A stretch of DNA of 64,000 nt from positions 1,674,001 through 1,738,000 of the forward strand of contig NZ_CP169217.1 of NCBI RefSeq assembly GCF_041897535.1, given 5' to 3'. The notes beneath the pieces were generated by a model, which was not told the origin of the DNA, ran no database searches, and worked only from the letters and a program-made list of their open reading frames with translations. Position 1 is the stretch's first letter; each line of letters begins with the position of its first letter. The translations under genes and the position numbers were made by a program. This DNA comes from Methylomicrobium lacus_A (GTDB lineage Bacteria; Pseudomonadota; Gammaproteobacteria; Methylococcales; Methylomonadaceae). Positions 52,995-62,829 of this stretch are shown piece by piece.

Positions 52995-55049
52995 CTAGTT
53001 CCCGATATTCCGCCCGAGCGCAGAAGTTTTGCAGCCGGGCGGCAGATCGCTGAATAAAATGACACGGTTGCGGCCGGCCATCTTCGCGCGATACATCGTC
53101 TGATCAGCCGCTTCGATCAGATCGGTGTAGTGCCCGAAATCCGACTGGTACAACGCCACGCCGATGCTGACCGTCAACCCCAGCTGTTGAAACCTGGGCT
53201 TCAAGACCTCGCCGCGCCGCTCGATTTCGAGGCGGATACGTTCGGCGTAAGCCCGCACATCATCCTCGTCGGTATTCATCAGCACAAATAAAAATTCTTC
53301 GCCGCCAAAACGACCGATCAGATCGCCCGGACGGGTCAGGCGCTTCAACATGTCCGCGACCAAACGGATGATTTCATCGCCTTTCTGATGCCCGCACTGA
53401 TCGTTGAAGGACTTGAAATGGTCGATATCGACAAAACCCAGCGCGATGCCTTTCAGTTCGTACGCGGGCCGTTGAAAAATTTGGCTCAACGAGCACTCGA
53501 GCATCCGCCGGTTATAGAGCTGCGTCAGCGAGTCCAACTGCGCCTGCTGCCGCTGCATTTCGTAATGTTTCGCATTCATCAGCGCGATGCCTAACTGCTC
53601 GGCCACCGCCACGATCTCTTCGAGGATACGCCCGGCCATCGATTTTTGCTTGATCGCATAATCGGCATAAATCATGCCGGCCAGACGGCGGTGACGCAGC
53701 ACCGGCACCGCGATAAATTCCGCGGTATTGAATTTTTGGAGCAGCGGGTTTTTCGGTTCGAGCGCGGCATCGATCAGCACGGCTTTCTTTTCACGCAGGC
53801 AGTCCAATAACTTGCCCGATAGGCAGCCGATATCGATTTCCAATGCCCTTTCGTGAATTTCCGGGTAAGCATGCGCAGCGGCCAGACTGCGGCGCTGCGG
53901 ATTGACGCTAAACAGGATCACGCGGTCGAATTCAAAATCCTGCATGATCATCTCCAAAGTCCAAGGCACAAAATACGCAGGGTCCAGGCTCTGGTGCGGC
54001 GCGGTCAGACTGGCCGATATGTTGCGCGTCGACCTGGAGCCGAACTCGCCAGCGTGATGGTGAATCCGGCTCATCGTAATGCTTGCCTGCAACAATCTGG
54101 CCCTGAGACTGTTGACGTCCGGAAATGCGATGCTATAGAACTCCCGCGCCGCCTGCATCGCTTTATCGGTTTCCAGCAGCAGGCTCTCCAGCTCCAACTC
54201 CAGCACATCGATCGGCAGCAGCTCAAACACCAGAGGCGACAATTGCGGCGGTCCTGCATGGCTGATCGAGGAAATGCCCTGCAGCCAGGCGGTATAATTC
54301 GCAAACGCGACAATCGCGATTTCCGTTCGGCACGGATAATAAGGCGAACCGGAATCGGGCAGCGCATGATGGCACGCAGCAACCGCGACAATCGGCGCAG
54401 GTAGTTGCCATTCCCGACACAACACCCACCCCATTTCGTCATGAGTGATGCCGAAGAAACGCCTTTCTTCCTCAAGCAACGGATGCTCGCTGTCAGGCAG
54501 GGAAGCGATAAATTGGCTGTAGGTCATCTTGCCGTGGGTTTCCAGCGCCAGCTTGCCGATGTCATGCAGTAAGCCTGCCGTATAAACCATTTCAGGATCG
54601 GCATGGTTTAAGGCGATCGCGACCTGTCGGCTTAATTCGGCGACAAACAAACAGTGTTGCCAAAAGAATAAAAAATCGAAGCCCTTCGACTCGCGCCGAA
54701 TCATGCGGCTGAACAGCAGCATGGACAAAGCCAGCCGGCGAACTTCGTCGGTGCCTAAAAGATGCACCGCGCGCCGAATCGAAGTCACCTTGTTCGGCAG
54801 GCAATAGGCGGCGGAATTGACCGTTTGTAGCACCTTGATGGCCAGCGCAGGATCGGTTTCGATGATTTTCGCCAATGCGTCGAGACGCACAGTCTCATCG
54901 CGGGTCAAATTGACCAGCTTGACTGCGATTGCCGGCATTAGCTGTAAATTCAGCGATTCGCTCTTTAAAATCGCTTGCGCTGCCATCTTGATTCGGTCTA
55001 ACTCTTCGCTTTCTGCGCCAGTCATGATCAGTCTACCCTCAGCCTTCAC
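52995..55049 (-). CDS. HDOD-GAF-GGDEF diguanylate cyclase
   Basis: This 684-residue cytoplasmic protein has an HDOD domain (about 25-225, with SLNLQLMPAIAVKLVNL and AGLLHDIGKLAL), a GAF-like domain (about 355-500) and a GGDEF domain (about 515-670). The active loop is RFGGEEFLFVL, with the RxxD inhibitory site (RPGD) five residues before it, so it should be an active, product-inhibited c-di-GMP synthase. The start is GTG 55049 or ATG 55025 (MTGAESEELD); neither has a clear ribosome site. It opposes the HD-GYP protein at 5574 in function but is not linked to it. It is convergent with the mfnB gene. Confidence 0.92.
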   Translation of the reverse strand: MKAEGRLIMTGAESEELDRIKMAAQAILKSESLNLQLMPAIAVKLVNLTRDETVRLDALAKIIETDPALAIKVLQTVNSAAYCLPNKVTSIRRAVHLLGTDEVRRLALSMLLFSRMIRRESKGFDFLFFWQHCLFVAELSRQVAIALNHADPEMVYTAGLLHDIGKLALETHGKMTYSQFIASLPDSEHPLLEEERRFFGITHDEMGWVLCREWQLPAPIVAVAACHHALPDSGSPYYPCRTEIAIVAFANYTAWLQGISSISHAGPPQLSPLVFELLPIDVLELELESLLLETDKAMQAAREFYSIAFPDVNSLRARLLQASITMSRIHHHAGEFGSRSTRNISASLTAPHQSLDPAYFVPWTLEMIMQDFEFDRVILFSVNPQRRSLAAAHAYPEIHERALEIDIGCLSGKLLDCLREKKAVLIDAALEPKNPLLQKFNTAEFIAVPVLRHRRLAGMIYADYAIKQKSMAGRILEEIVAVAEQLGIALMNAKHYEMQRQQAQLDSLTQLYNRRMLECSLSQIFQRPAYELKGIALGFVDIDHFKSFNDQCGHQKGDEIIRLVADMLKRLTRPGDLIGRFGGEEFLFVLMNTDEDDVRAYAERIRLEIERRGEVLKPRFQQLGLTVSIGVALYQSDFGHYTDLIEAADQTMYRAKMAGRNRVILFSDLPPGCKTSALGRNIGN

Positions 55050-55382
55050 CTCGCCGCCTCACTCATTATTTGCTCAAACGATGACCTTTTCCCGGCATGA
55101 GTTGCAAAAATTTAAAACTCACTTCCCGTTGGATGATTACTGAGACCACAACCGATCCAAAATGTTTAAGGAAATCTTAAATAAATATAGCACTGAGTGA
55201 AGTGTGCCCCTTCGCATTTTTGAGCGCGTTCATGCCGCTTTCCTTCCCGACCAGGATTAACGAAGGGGCTTATCGAGTATCAACATTCCCTATACCGCGA
55301 TGGCAGAACCCAGCCTTTTTCCGGCGGCTCCGGGAGCCAGCACTTGTTCTAATCGAGTCAGTCTTGTTAGAATGGCTCTACT
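55050..55382. other. Intergenic region upstream of tRNA-Arg
   Basis: This 333-nt stretch holds no supported gene. Near its right end TTGTTC and TAGAAT with an 18-nt spacer (about 55344-55373) form a plausible promoter for the tRNA. A 91-codon frame that runs through the tRNA is accidental. Confidence 0.5.
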
Positions 55383-55460
55383 GTCCCCGTAGCATAAGCT
55401 GGATAATGCACCTTCCTCCTAAGAAGGCGACTGGGTGTTCGAATCACCCCGGGGACGCCA
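55383..55460 (+). tRNA. tRNA-Arg (CCT anticodon)
   Basis: The sequence starts GTCCCCGTAGCATAAG, has anticodon stem CCTTC/GAAGG with loop CTCCTAA (anticodon CCT), T-arm GGGTGTTCGAATCACCC, acceptor match CGGGGAC and an encoded CCA end. It reads the rare codon AGG. It lies between the diguanylate cyclase and purE genes. Confidence 0.96.
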
Positions 55461-55625
55461 GCCTTGCCCGGCGATAACGCCGAACTCTCTTGAGCTCCGA
55501 CCGCTCGGACTTTTTCACTTTAACAAAACATCGCTTGGCTATTTATGCGATAATTTTCCCCCTTAAATTTTCGCTCGCACCGGGTGTGTTGATCGCAGCC
55601 CGTTTTTTATCTTTAGGAGTACAAC

Positions 55626-56135
55626 ATGACAGCACTGGTTGGCATCATAATGGGCTCGACCTCTGACTGGGAAACGATGCGCTATGCCGCGGAAACGCTG
55701 CAGGAGCTGGGCATTCCACACGAAGTCGAGGTGGTCTCGGCGCACAGAACGCCGGACAAACTGTTCCATTATGCTGAAACCGCCGCGACCAAGGGCCTGG
55801 AGGTGATCATCGCGGGAGCAGGCGGCGCGGCGCATTTGCCGGGCATGACCGCTGCGAAAACCGCACTCCCGGTGCTGGGCGTGCCGGTGCAGTCGAAAAC
55901 GCTGAATGGTCTCGATTCGTTGCTGTCGATCGTGCAAATGCCGGCCGGCATTCCGGTCGGCACCCTGGCGATCGGCAAGGCCGGCGCGATCAATGCCGCC
56001 CTGCTGGCCGCCTCGATCGTCGGCAACAAGCATGAGTCCTACCGCACCGCCTTGAACGGCTACCGGCAAAAACAAACCGACTCGGTTCTGGCCGGATCGG
56101 ACCCGCGCGGCAGCGGCGAAGGCGGGCTGTTATGA
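55626..56135 (+). CDS. purE: N5-carboxyaminoimidazole ribonucleotide mutase
   Basis: Class I PurE converts N5-CAIR to CAIR in purine synthesis. The 169-residue protein has IIMGSTSDWETMRYAAE, VVSAHRTPDKLF and AGGAAHLPGM, the active-site signatures with the catalytic His in SAHRTP. The start has AGGAG 7 nt upstream. It overlaps purK by 4 nt, as usual for this pair. Confidence 0.97.
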   Translation: MTALVGIIMGSTSDWETMRYAAETLQELGIPHEVEVVSAHRTPDKLFHYAETAATKGLEVIIAGAGGAAHLPGMTAAKTALPVLGVPVQSKTLNGLDSLLSIVQMPAGIPVGTLAIGKAGAINAALLAASIVGNKHESYRTALNGYRQKQTDSVLAGSDPRGSGEGGLL

Positions 56136-57226
56136 AGGTCGGTGTGCTCGGCGCGGGACAACTGGCCCGCATGATCGCCTTGGCGGGTTATCCGCTGGGC
56201 GTCGACTTCATCTTTCTCGATCCGGCCCAGGATGCCTGCGCGAACAAGCTCGGCACGCATCTGCACGGTGCTTATGACGATCCGGCCTTGCTGGCCCGAC
56301 TCGCCGAGCTGTCGGATGTGGTCACCTACGAATTCGAAAACGTGCCGGCCGATGTCGCGCACTTCCTGGCGACGCATACCGAAGTGCATCCGTCTCCGAA
56401 TGCGCTCGCCGTCGCACAGGACCGTCTGGTCGAAAAAAATTATTTCCATTCGGTCGGTATTCCGACGCCCGAGTTCGCGCCGATCGACAGCCTGGCCGAC
56501 TTGACCCAAGCGATGGAATCCATCGGCTGGCCCGCGATCGTCAAGAGCCGGCGGATGGGCTATGACGGCAAAGGTCAAGCCTTGGTCAGAACGCCTGACG
56601 ATTTGCCGAGAGCCTGGGAAGCGATGGCCGGAGTCCCTGCGGTCGTCGAAGCGTTCGTGCCGTTCGACCGCGAAGTATCGATCATCGCGGCGCGCAACCC
56701 GCAAGGCGAAATCGCTTTTTATCCGCTGTCCGAAAATCTGCACAAAGGCGGCATCCTGCGGGTGTCCGAATGCCTGGACGGCGATCCGATGCAGCAACAG
56801 GCGGAAGACTATGTGACCCGCCTGCTCGAAGCGCTGGATTATGTCGGCGTGCTGGCGCTCGAACTGTTCCAGGTGAACGGCCAGTTGGTCGCGAACGAAT
56901 TTGCGCCGCGCGTGCACAATTCCGGCCACTGGACGATCGAAGGCGCGGAAACCAGCCAGTTCGAAAATCATTTGCGCGCGATTCTGTCGCTACCGTTGGG
57001 CTCGACAAAGCCTGTCGGCCATGCCGCGATGGTCAATTTCATCGGCGGCCTGCCGGAAACGGCCGAGGTGCTCGCGATCGAGCATGCGCACCTGCATCTG
57101 TATGACAAGGCGCCGCGCAAAGGCCGCAAGGTCGCGCATGCGACGCTGCGGGCGGAATCGCAGGAGCAATTGTCCGCCAAACTGAAAACACTCAGCGCCC
57201 TGGCGGACCGCGTTGACGATTCATGA
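56132..57226 (+). CDS. purK: N5-carboxyaminoimidazole ribonucleotide synthase
   Basis: PurK is an ATP-grasp ligase that makes N5-CAIR from AIR, bicarbonate and ATP. The 364-residue protein has an N-terminal Rossmann-like motif (GVLGAGQLARMIALAGY), the ATP-grasp lid KSRRMGYDGKGQALV, and VLALELFQVNGQLVANEFAPR, HNSGHWTIEGAETSQFENH at the metal site. It is fully overlapped with purE as an operon. Confidence 0.97.
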   Translation: MKVGVLGAGQLARMIALAGYPLGVDFIFLDPAQDACANKLGTHLHGAYDDPALLARLAELSDVVTYEFENVPADVAHFLATHTEVHPSPNALAVAQDRLVEKNYFHSVGIPTPEFAPIDSLADLTQAMESIGWPAIVKSRRMGYDGKGQALVRTPDDLPRAWEAMAGVPAVVEAFVPFDREVSIIAARNPQGEIAFYPLSENLHKGGILRVSECLDGDPMQQQAEDYVTRLLEALDYVGVLALELFQVNGQLVANEFAPRVHNSGHWTIEGAETSQFENHLRAILSLPLGSTKPVGHAAMVNFIGGLPETAEVLAIEHAHLHLYDKAPRKGRKVAHATLRAESQEQLSAKLKTLSALADRVDDS

Positions 57227-57319
57227 TGCGGTCCTCGGCGCAAAGGCGATTTTAGCCGCGGCGAGACATTACGCCCGGCATCAAACATAGACATCATCAT
57301 TGCATAGGAGATTTCGGTT

Positions 57320-58711
57320 GTGACCCCAATACAGGATATCGCCAGCCCGATGACGCGGCCCGAAAAACGCGCCACCTGGTCGCTGGCCAGCATTTACGCC
57401 TTCCGGATGCTCGGCCTGTTTTTGATCATGCCCGTCCTTTCCCTGTTTTCCGAACAACTCGACGGCGCCACGCCCGCGTTGATCGGCCTGGCGATCGGCA
57501 TTTACGGGATCATGCAATCGCTGCTGCAAATCCCGTTCGGCCTGATCTCCGACCGCCTCGGCCGCAAGAAAGTGATCGTTGCCGGTTTATTGCTGTTTTT
57601 TGCCGGCAGCGTGGTTGCCGCGCTCTCGACGAACATTTACGGCATCATCATCGGCCGGGCGATCCAGGGGTCCGGCGCGATCGCCGCGGCGGTAATGGCG
57701 CTGGTCGCCGACCTGACCCAGGAAGTGCACCGCACCAAGGCGATGGCCCTGATCGGCGCCAGCATCGGCGTTTCCTTCGGCGTCGCGATTACGACAGGCC
57801 CGCTGATTGCGTCGTACATCGGCGTACACGGCATTTTCTGGCTGATTTCGGCGCTGGCCCTGGTGGCGATCCTGATCATCCTGCTGCTCGTACCGAATCC
57901 AAGGCAGCCGAAAAAACACCGCGAAGCGGAGGTGATCCCCGGCCATTTCAGCGACGCGCTGACCAATGTCGAACTGTTAAGGCTCAACTACGGCATTTTT
58001 ATCCTGCATCTGGTGATGACCGCGAGTTTCGTGGTCGTGCCGCTCCTGATGCGCGATGCGGGACTGATGCCGGCGCAGCACTGGATGGTGTATCTGCCGG
58101 TTTTCGTGCTGTCCCTCGCATTCATGATTCCGTTTATCATCCTGGCCGAGAAGAAGCAGAAGATGAAGCCGGTATTCATCGGCGCGATTGCGGTATTGAT
58201 CCTGGCCTTTCTCGGGCTGATGCTGCTCCATGGCGTACTAATACAGATCGTCGCCCTGTTGCTATTGTTTTTCAGCGGTTTCAATCTGCTCGAAGCGACC
58301 CTGCCCTCGCTGGTTTCGAAGACCGCCCCCGGCGATCTGCGCGGTACCGCGATGGGCGTCTATTCGACCTGCCAATTCATGGGTGCCGGCATCGGCGGCG
58401 CGGCCGGCGGCTGGTGTTTCGGGCATTATGGCGCGAGCGGCGTGTTCATGGCCTGCGCGGCGCTGGCGTGCAGCTGGCTGCTGCTGGCGTTCGGCATGAA
58501 AGCGCCCCGCCACTGGGCCAATATGCTGTTGTCTCTGGACCAGATCGAGTTGCAAAAAATCGACGAGTTTGAAAAAAACATCCTGGAAATCGCCGGCGTC
58601 GAGGAAGTCACCCTCCACCCGAAAGAGACGGTGGCCTATCTGAAGGTCGATAAACGGCAATTGAATACCGATGCGCTGCAAAATCTGATCGTGCAGTATA
58701 GCCGGCAGTAA
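57320..58711 (+). CDS. YajR-like MFS transporter with C-terminal YAM domain
   Basis: The 463-residue protein has twelve membrane helices (about 20-395) with the MFS motif DRLGRKKVIVAG between helices 2 and 3 and GRAIQGSGAIAAAV. The last about 65 residues form a soluble ferredoxin-like domain (IDEFEKNILEIAGVEEVTLH and onward), typical of YajR. The substrate is unknown. GTG 57320 with AGGAG 10 nt upstream is the start used; ATG 57350 would lose part of the N-terminal helix. Confidence 0.87.
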   Translation: MTPIQDIASPMTRPEKRATWSLASIYAFRMLGLFLIMPVLSLFSEQLDGATPALIGLAIGIYGIMQSLLQIPFGLISDRLGRKKVIVAGLLLFFAGSVVAALSTNIYGIIIGRAIQGSGAIAAAVMALVADLTQEVHRTKAMALIGASIGVSFGVAITTGPLIASYIGVHGIFWLISALALVAILIILLLVPNPRQPKKHREAEVIPGHFSDALTNVELLRLNYGIFILHLVMTASFVVVPLLMRDAGLMPAQHWMVYLPVFVLSLAFMIPFIILAEKKQKMKPVFIGAIAVLILAFLGLMLLHGVLIQIVALLLLFFSGFNLLEATLPSLVSKTAPGDLRGTAMGVYSTCQFMGAGIGGAAGGWCFGHYGASGVFMACAALACSWLLLAFGMKAPRHWANMLLSLDQIELQKIDEFEKNILEIAGVEEVTLHPKETVAYLKVDKRQLNTDALQNLIVQYSRQ

Positions 58712-59094
58712 TTTTCGGCCAGGACCTTAGGGTGGGTTACGACGCGCTTATGAACAAATTTTAATGTGTCTCTGACCTTTTCCGCGCGTCGTAACCCACC
58801 ATGGCTGCGGCAAAAGGTCGGTGCGACGCGCAGAAAAACCTACTTTTCATCCCTACGGCCGTCAACCATTACGGACGGGATGTATATCCCGTCCGGCAAT
58901 CTGAACATTGCTGGTCGTATTCTGGATTATCCCTGCGCCGATCTGTCGATTTTATCCCGCTTATCATGGCGTTCATGCAATGAAACAGGCTTTTTAGCCG
59001 ACCTCGGCATGAGCCACCGATTTTTAGCGTATAACTCCAGCGTAGGCGCCGAGCGCCGGCACAATGTCATTTTCAATTCCATTCGGAGCATCTC
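58712..59094. other. Intergenic region with a long palindrome (58731-58800)
   Basis: GGTGGGTTACGACGCG at 58731-58746 pairs with CGCGTCGTAACCCACC at 58785-58800 around 38 nt, the form of dispersed extragenic repeats in gammaproteobacteria; it may also act as the MFS gene's 3' stabiliser. The remaining 59094-58801 span has only small unsupported frames. Confidence 0.7.
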
Positions 59095-61155
59095 ATGCTT
59101 AAAACTGTCATCTGGATACTGATCGGGGGCCTCGGTGCCGCCGCCGTCGGCGGCATCGCCCTGCAGCGCGGCGAAACGATCAATTCGCTCTGGTTCATCG
59201 TCGCCGCGCTCTGCGTTTACGCGCTGGCCTACCGCTTCTATGCGGCCTGGATTGCGGCCAAGGTCCTGGCCATCGACCCCACTCGCGCAACCCCGGCCGA
59301 ACGCCTCGACAACGGCCGCGACTTCGTGCCGACCAACAAATGGATCGTGTTCGGCCATCACTTCGCGGCGATCGCAGGCCCCGGCCCCCTGGTCGGGCCG
59401 ACGCTCGCGGCGCAATTCGGCTATCTGCCCGGCACGCTGTGGATCCTGATCGGCGCGGTGCTCGGCGGCTGCGTGCAGGACATGGTGACCCTGTTTTTCT
59501 CGACCCGGCGCAATGCGCGCAGCCTCGGCCAAATGGCACGCGACGAACTCGGCGTCCTGGGCGGCACAGCCGCCTTGATCGCCACCTTCGCGATCATGAT
59601 CATCCTGATCGCGGTGCTCGGCCTGGTCGTCGTGAATGCGATGAAACACAGCCCCTGGGCGACCTCGACCGTCGCCGCGACGATTCCGATCGCGATGATC
59701 ATAGGGCTCTACATGCGCAGCATCCGCCCCGGCCGCGTGCTCGAAGCCTCCATCTTCGGCGTGGCACTGTTACTCGCCTCGGTCGTTTACGGCGGCTTTG
59801 TCGATCGCAGCGAAACTTGGCGCGTCGTGTTCGATCACGACGGCCTGACCCTGGCCTGGTGGGTGATCGGCTACGGTTTCGCGGCCGCGGTCCTGCCGGT
59901 CTGGCTGCTGCTCGCGCCGCGCGATTATCTGTCGACCTTCGTCAAACTCGGCACGATCACCTTGCTGGCGACCGCGATCGTGATTCTGCGCCCGGACGTC
60001 AGGATGCCCGCGCTAACCCCGTTCATCGATGGCTCGGGCCCGATCTTCGGCGGCAAGCTGTTTCCGTTCGTGTTCATCACGATCGCCTGCGGGGCGATCT
60101 CGGGCTTTCATGCGCTGATCTCCTCCGGCACCACCCCGAAACTTTTGACCAACGAACGCGATATCCGGATGATCGGCTACGGCGGCATGCTGCTCGAATC
60201 GTTCGTTGCGATGATGGCGATGGTCGCCGCGACCGTGCTTGAGCCCGGCGTGTTTTTCGCGGTGAATAGCCCGGCCGGCGTGGTCGGCGCGGAGGCCGCC
60301 GCCGCGGTCGCGAAGATTTCATCCTGGGGTTTTCCGGTCACGGTCGAGCAGATGCAGGCCTTGGCCGCGCAAATGGGCGAGACGACGTTGTTTGCGCGCA
60401 CCGGCGGCGCGCCGTCACTGGCGGTCGGCATGGCCAGCATTTTCGGCAGCGCGTTCGGTGACGGCCTCTTGGCCTTGTGGTACCACTTCGCGATCATGTT
60501 CGAGGCGATCTTCATCCTGACCACGCTGGATGCCGGCACCCGCGTCGGCCGCTTCATGCTGCAGGACATGCTCGGCAATTTCTGGCCGAAACTCGGCGAA
60601 ACCTCCTGGACGCCGTCGGTGCTTCTGACCAGCGCCATCGTCGTCGCCGGCTGGGGATACTTTTTATACATCGGCGTGATCGATCCGAACGGCGGCGTGA
60701 ACATCCTCTGGCCTTTGTTCGGCATCGCGAACCAGATGCTCGCCGCGATCGCGCTCTCGGTCGCGACCGGCATCCTGGTCAAGTCGAACAAACTCCACTA
60801 TGCCTGGATCAGCGGCGTACCGCTCGCCTGGCTGGTCACGATCACCAGCACGGCGGCCTGGGAAAAGCTCGTCAGCGCGGATATCCGCATCGGCTTTTTC
60901 GCCGCCGCGAATGATTTGAGCGCCAAACTGGAAGGCGGCCTGTTGCCGCCCGAGAAGGCCCAAGTTGCACCGCAATTGATCTTCAATCTGCATCTGGACG
61001 CGGTGATCACGCTGTTCTTCGTGATCCTGCTCTGGCTGATCGTGCTGGACATGCTTCGAGTCATCTACCGCCATCTGGCCGGCAAACCGGTGCTTCCACT
61101 GTCCGAAGCGCCGCATATCCCAAGCCAATTGGTCGAAAACTGGGCGCGGGACTGA
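59095..61155 (+). CDS. cstA: CstA-family carbon starvation/pyruvate transporter
   Basis: CstA-family proteins import peptides or pyruvate. The 686-residue protein has about sixteen hydrophobic segments. Family blocks are NNGRDFVPTNKWIVFGHHFAAIAGPGPL (in parts: DFVPTNKWIVFGHHFAAI), LGGCVQDMVTLFFSTRRNARS, and SGFHALISSGTTPKLL. Length is close to E. coli CstA. GGAG lies about 9 nt before the ATG. The ybdD-like gene overlaps its stop by 1 nt, the conserved cstA-ybdD arrangement. Confidence 0.95.
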   Translation: MLKTVIWILIGGLGAAAVGGIALQRGETINSLWFIVAALCVYALAYRFYAAWIAAKVLAIDPTRATPAERLDNGRDFVPTNKWIVFGHHFAAIAGPGPLVGPTLAAQFGYLPGTLWILIGAVLGGCVQDMVTLFFSTRRNARSLGQMARDELGVLGGTAALIATFAIMIILIAVLGLVVVNAMKHSPWATSTVAATIPIAMIIGLYMRSIRPGRVLEASIFGVALLLASVVYGGFVDRSETWRVVFDHDGLTLAWWVIGYGFAAAVLPVWLLLAPRDYLSTFVKLGTITLLATAIVILRPDVRMPALTPFIDGSGPIFGGKLFPFVFITIACGAISGFHALISSGTTPKLLTNERDIRMIGYGGMLLESFVAMMAMVAATVLEPGVFFAVNSPAGVVGAEAAAAVAKISSWGFPVTVEQMQALAAQMGETTLFARTGGAPSLAVGMASIFGSAFGDGLLALWYHFAIMFEAIFILTTLDAGTRVGRFMLQDMLGNFWPKLGETSWTPSVLLTSAIVVAGWGYFLYIGVIDPNGGVNILWPLFGIANQMLAAIALSVATGILVKSNKLHYAWISGVPLAWLVTITSTAAWEKLVSADIRIGFFAAANDLSAKLEGGLLPPEKAQVAPQLIFNLHLDAVITLFFVILLWLIVLDMLRVIYRHLAGKPVLPLSEAPHIPSQLVENWARD

Positions 61156-61352
61156 TGACCAAGTACCTGAAAACCGTCTGGAAAGCCGTTCGCCGCCTCA
61201 GCGGCGACGACGCCTACGAACGCTATCTTGAACACTATGCTTGCCGTCATGCGCACAGTGAGGACCATCAATGCACCGGCCCATTGAGCCGGGCCGAGTT
61301 TTTCAAACAATGGCAGGAGCAGAAATGGAACGGCATCAAGCGCTGTTGTTGA
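61155..61352 (+). CDS. ybdD: YbdD/YjiX family small protein
   Basis: The 65-residue protein (DUF466) has WKAVRRLSGDDAYERYLEH and FFKQWQEQKWNGIKRCC, the family signature with C-terminal Cys-Cys. Homologues accompany CstA/YjiY and are needed for pyruvate uptake activity in E. coli. ATG overlaps the cstA stop (TGATG). It is followed by the terminator at 61402. Confidence 0.93.
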   Translation: MTKYLKTVWKAVRRLSGDDAYERYLEHYACRHAHSEDHQCTGPLSRAEFFKQWQEQKWNGIKRCC

Positions 61353-61401
61353 CAGGATCACCAGCATTTCAGGGATGTGCGCCGGCGCCGATACGAGGGT
61401 A

Positions 61402-61434
61402 ACGGAGTGAGATGACGTCTCACTCCGTTTTTTT
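61402..61434 (+). terminator. Rho-independent terminator of cstA-ybdD
   Basis: ACGGAGTGAGA pairs with TCTCACTCCGT around a 5-nt loop and is followed by seven T residues. It lies 50 nt after the ybdD stop and just before the stop of the convergent nuclease gene. Confidence 0.9.
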
Positions 61435-61436
61435 GC

Positions 61437-62243
61437 TTAACTTTTATCGCAGCCGCGCGGAAGCACCCAGGATGAAACCGGTTTGTCATGCTTCGCGTAG
61501 TCCGCCACTGGTATGACCTCGCCGGTCAGCCGCTCCACTTCATCGATGCTCACCAGATAAGTGTCCAGATTCCGCTTCGTCGCCTCCGGCGAATTCGGCA
61601 TCACCCAGGCAATGGCCTGCTCGTTTTGTCCGGACCCGCGAATAATCACCTTCCAGAAGGCATCCGGCGTCGCCACGCCGTGCGACTGAATAAAATAGTC
61701 ATCCTCCGGATTGTTGCCCCAGATCACGCCGCCGACCACCAAGAGTTCGTCGATGTCGCGGTAGCATTCGACGATTTCCTCGGTCAGAAGCCAGGCGCCG
61801 CGATTCATGTTCGCGGCCTGGGGCAGGATATTCGTCATGTAGTTGCTCTGCCGGATCGCCGTCTCCGAATAATCCAGATGATTGGCGGGCACCAGATGGC
61901 CTCGGTCATAGTTGTTACCGTAGGCCTTGGCACTCACCTGCTGACAATCTTTCGGTACCTCCGGATCGATCCGGAAGGAAGAGGCCCTGGCCTTATTCCC
62001 GCTGTCGCGCTGAGGGTTGTACCTAAACTTGACAGGGCCTCTCCGCTCGCAATCCAGCCAAACGGTAAAGCCCTCGTAGTCCAACTGCTGGAGATTTCCC
62101 CCGGCGCCGATACCGCCCCGGAATGACCCCATCGCAGGAATCGCCGTAGGCCGCATGATTTGAGCTGTCGTCGGCGCCGTTGCGCAAGCGATCAGCGATA
62201 TTGTCAAAGACGCAATGATCGCACTCAGGTTCGTGATTTTCAC
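61437..62243 (-). CDS. Secreted DNA/RNA non-specific endonuclease (NucA type), lipoprotein
   Basis: The 268-residue protein has a lipoprotein signal (lipobox LIAC, Cys 20) and a betabetaalpha-Me nuclease domain with the motif YDRGHLVPANHLDYS (DRGH with the catalytic His) and TNILPQAANMNRGAW with the metal-binding Asn. Such enzymes degrade extracellular or periplasmic nucleic acid. It stands alone, divergent from the small gene region at 62656. Confidence 0.92.
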   Translation of the reverse strand: MKITNLSAIIASLTISLIACATAPTTAQIMRPTAIPAMGSFRGGIGAGGNLQQLDYEGFTVWLDCERRGPVKFRYNPQRDSGNKARASSFRIDPEVPKDCQQVSAKAYGNNYDRGHLVPANHLDYSETAIRQSNYMTNILPQAANMNRGAWLLTEEIVECYRDIDELLVVGGVIWGNNPEDDYFIQSHGVATPDAFWKVIIRGSGQNEQAIAWVMPNSPEATKRNLDTYLVSIDEVERLTGEVIPVADYAKHDKPVSSWVLPRGCDKS

Positions 62244-62655
62244 TCGATAGACTCCATGTTTCGGTTGGCCAAAAGGCCGTTATGATAAACGGCGATCGAG
62301 CCAATACGAATCGAGATGAAATAACTGAATCTCTGCGGTTTTCCCTTCGCCTATTGAGGAAGAGACCGGGCGCTTGAATTTTATCGTTATATTAAAATAT
62401 CGCCATACCCTGGCGGAAGCGCGCCACTTGCCCTACTGCCGGGGTCAAGGTTCGCTTCTCGGCCATCGGAAGCAAAAACAGAATAACTTACAGAATCAGC
62501 CTTATGGATACCCAGCACACCATGTCCAGTCATCCAGGATGACGGCAATCCCTGCCAGCATCAAGGCTTGTCAATGAGCATTTCTTTCAATCGCAATGTC
62601 TGAGGTGAATAATTGAAACGTTCCAAGGCTTTCATTCAGGCAGAAACCTCATTTT
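62244..62655. other. Intergenic region without a supported gene
   Basis: This 412-nt stretch has one 67-codon frame (62374-62577) without a ribosome site or family likeness. No repeat, terminator or RNA gene was recognised. It probably carries the nuclease promoter at its left end. Confidence 0.5.
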
Positions 62656-62799
62656 ATGCATAAAATCGCATTTATCGGCCCCTTGTATTTGGCGGATACG
62701 ATCTGGGCCGTGATATCGCTTCATAGCTGGCTTTATATTTCGATTGCCGTGGCGGTATTTTCAATCCTCTCCCACTGGCTGAGAAAATATTGGCTCTAA
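62656..62799 (+). CDS. Possible small membrane protein (47 residues)
   Basis: An ATG frame of 47 codons begins MHKIAFIGPLYLADTIWA and is hydrophobic throughout with aromatic and basic residues at the end (HWLRKYWL). It could form two short membrane helices. No clear ribosome site is seen (weak AGGCAG 14 nt upstream). It is too short to be supported by family likeness and lies convergent with the racemase gene. Confidence 0.35.
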   Translation: MHKIAFIGPLYLADTIWAVISLHSWLYISIAVAVFSILSHWLRKYWL

Positions 62800-62829
62800 C
62801 CTGCTACGTGGCAAGGCCGCATCCTGCGG

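Noticed and set aside
55202..55477. A 91-codon frame across the tRNA-Arg gene
   Set aside because: It runs through a complete tRNA and has no ribosome site.
59340..60242. A 300-codon plus-strand frame inside cstA
   Set aside because: Arg/Pro-rich alternate frame of a confidently assigned transporter.
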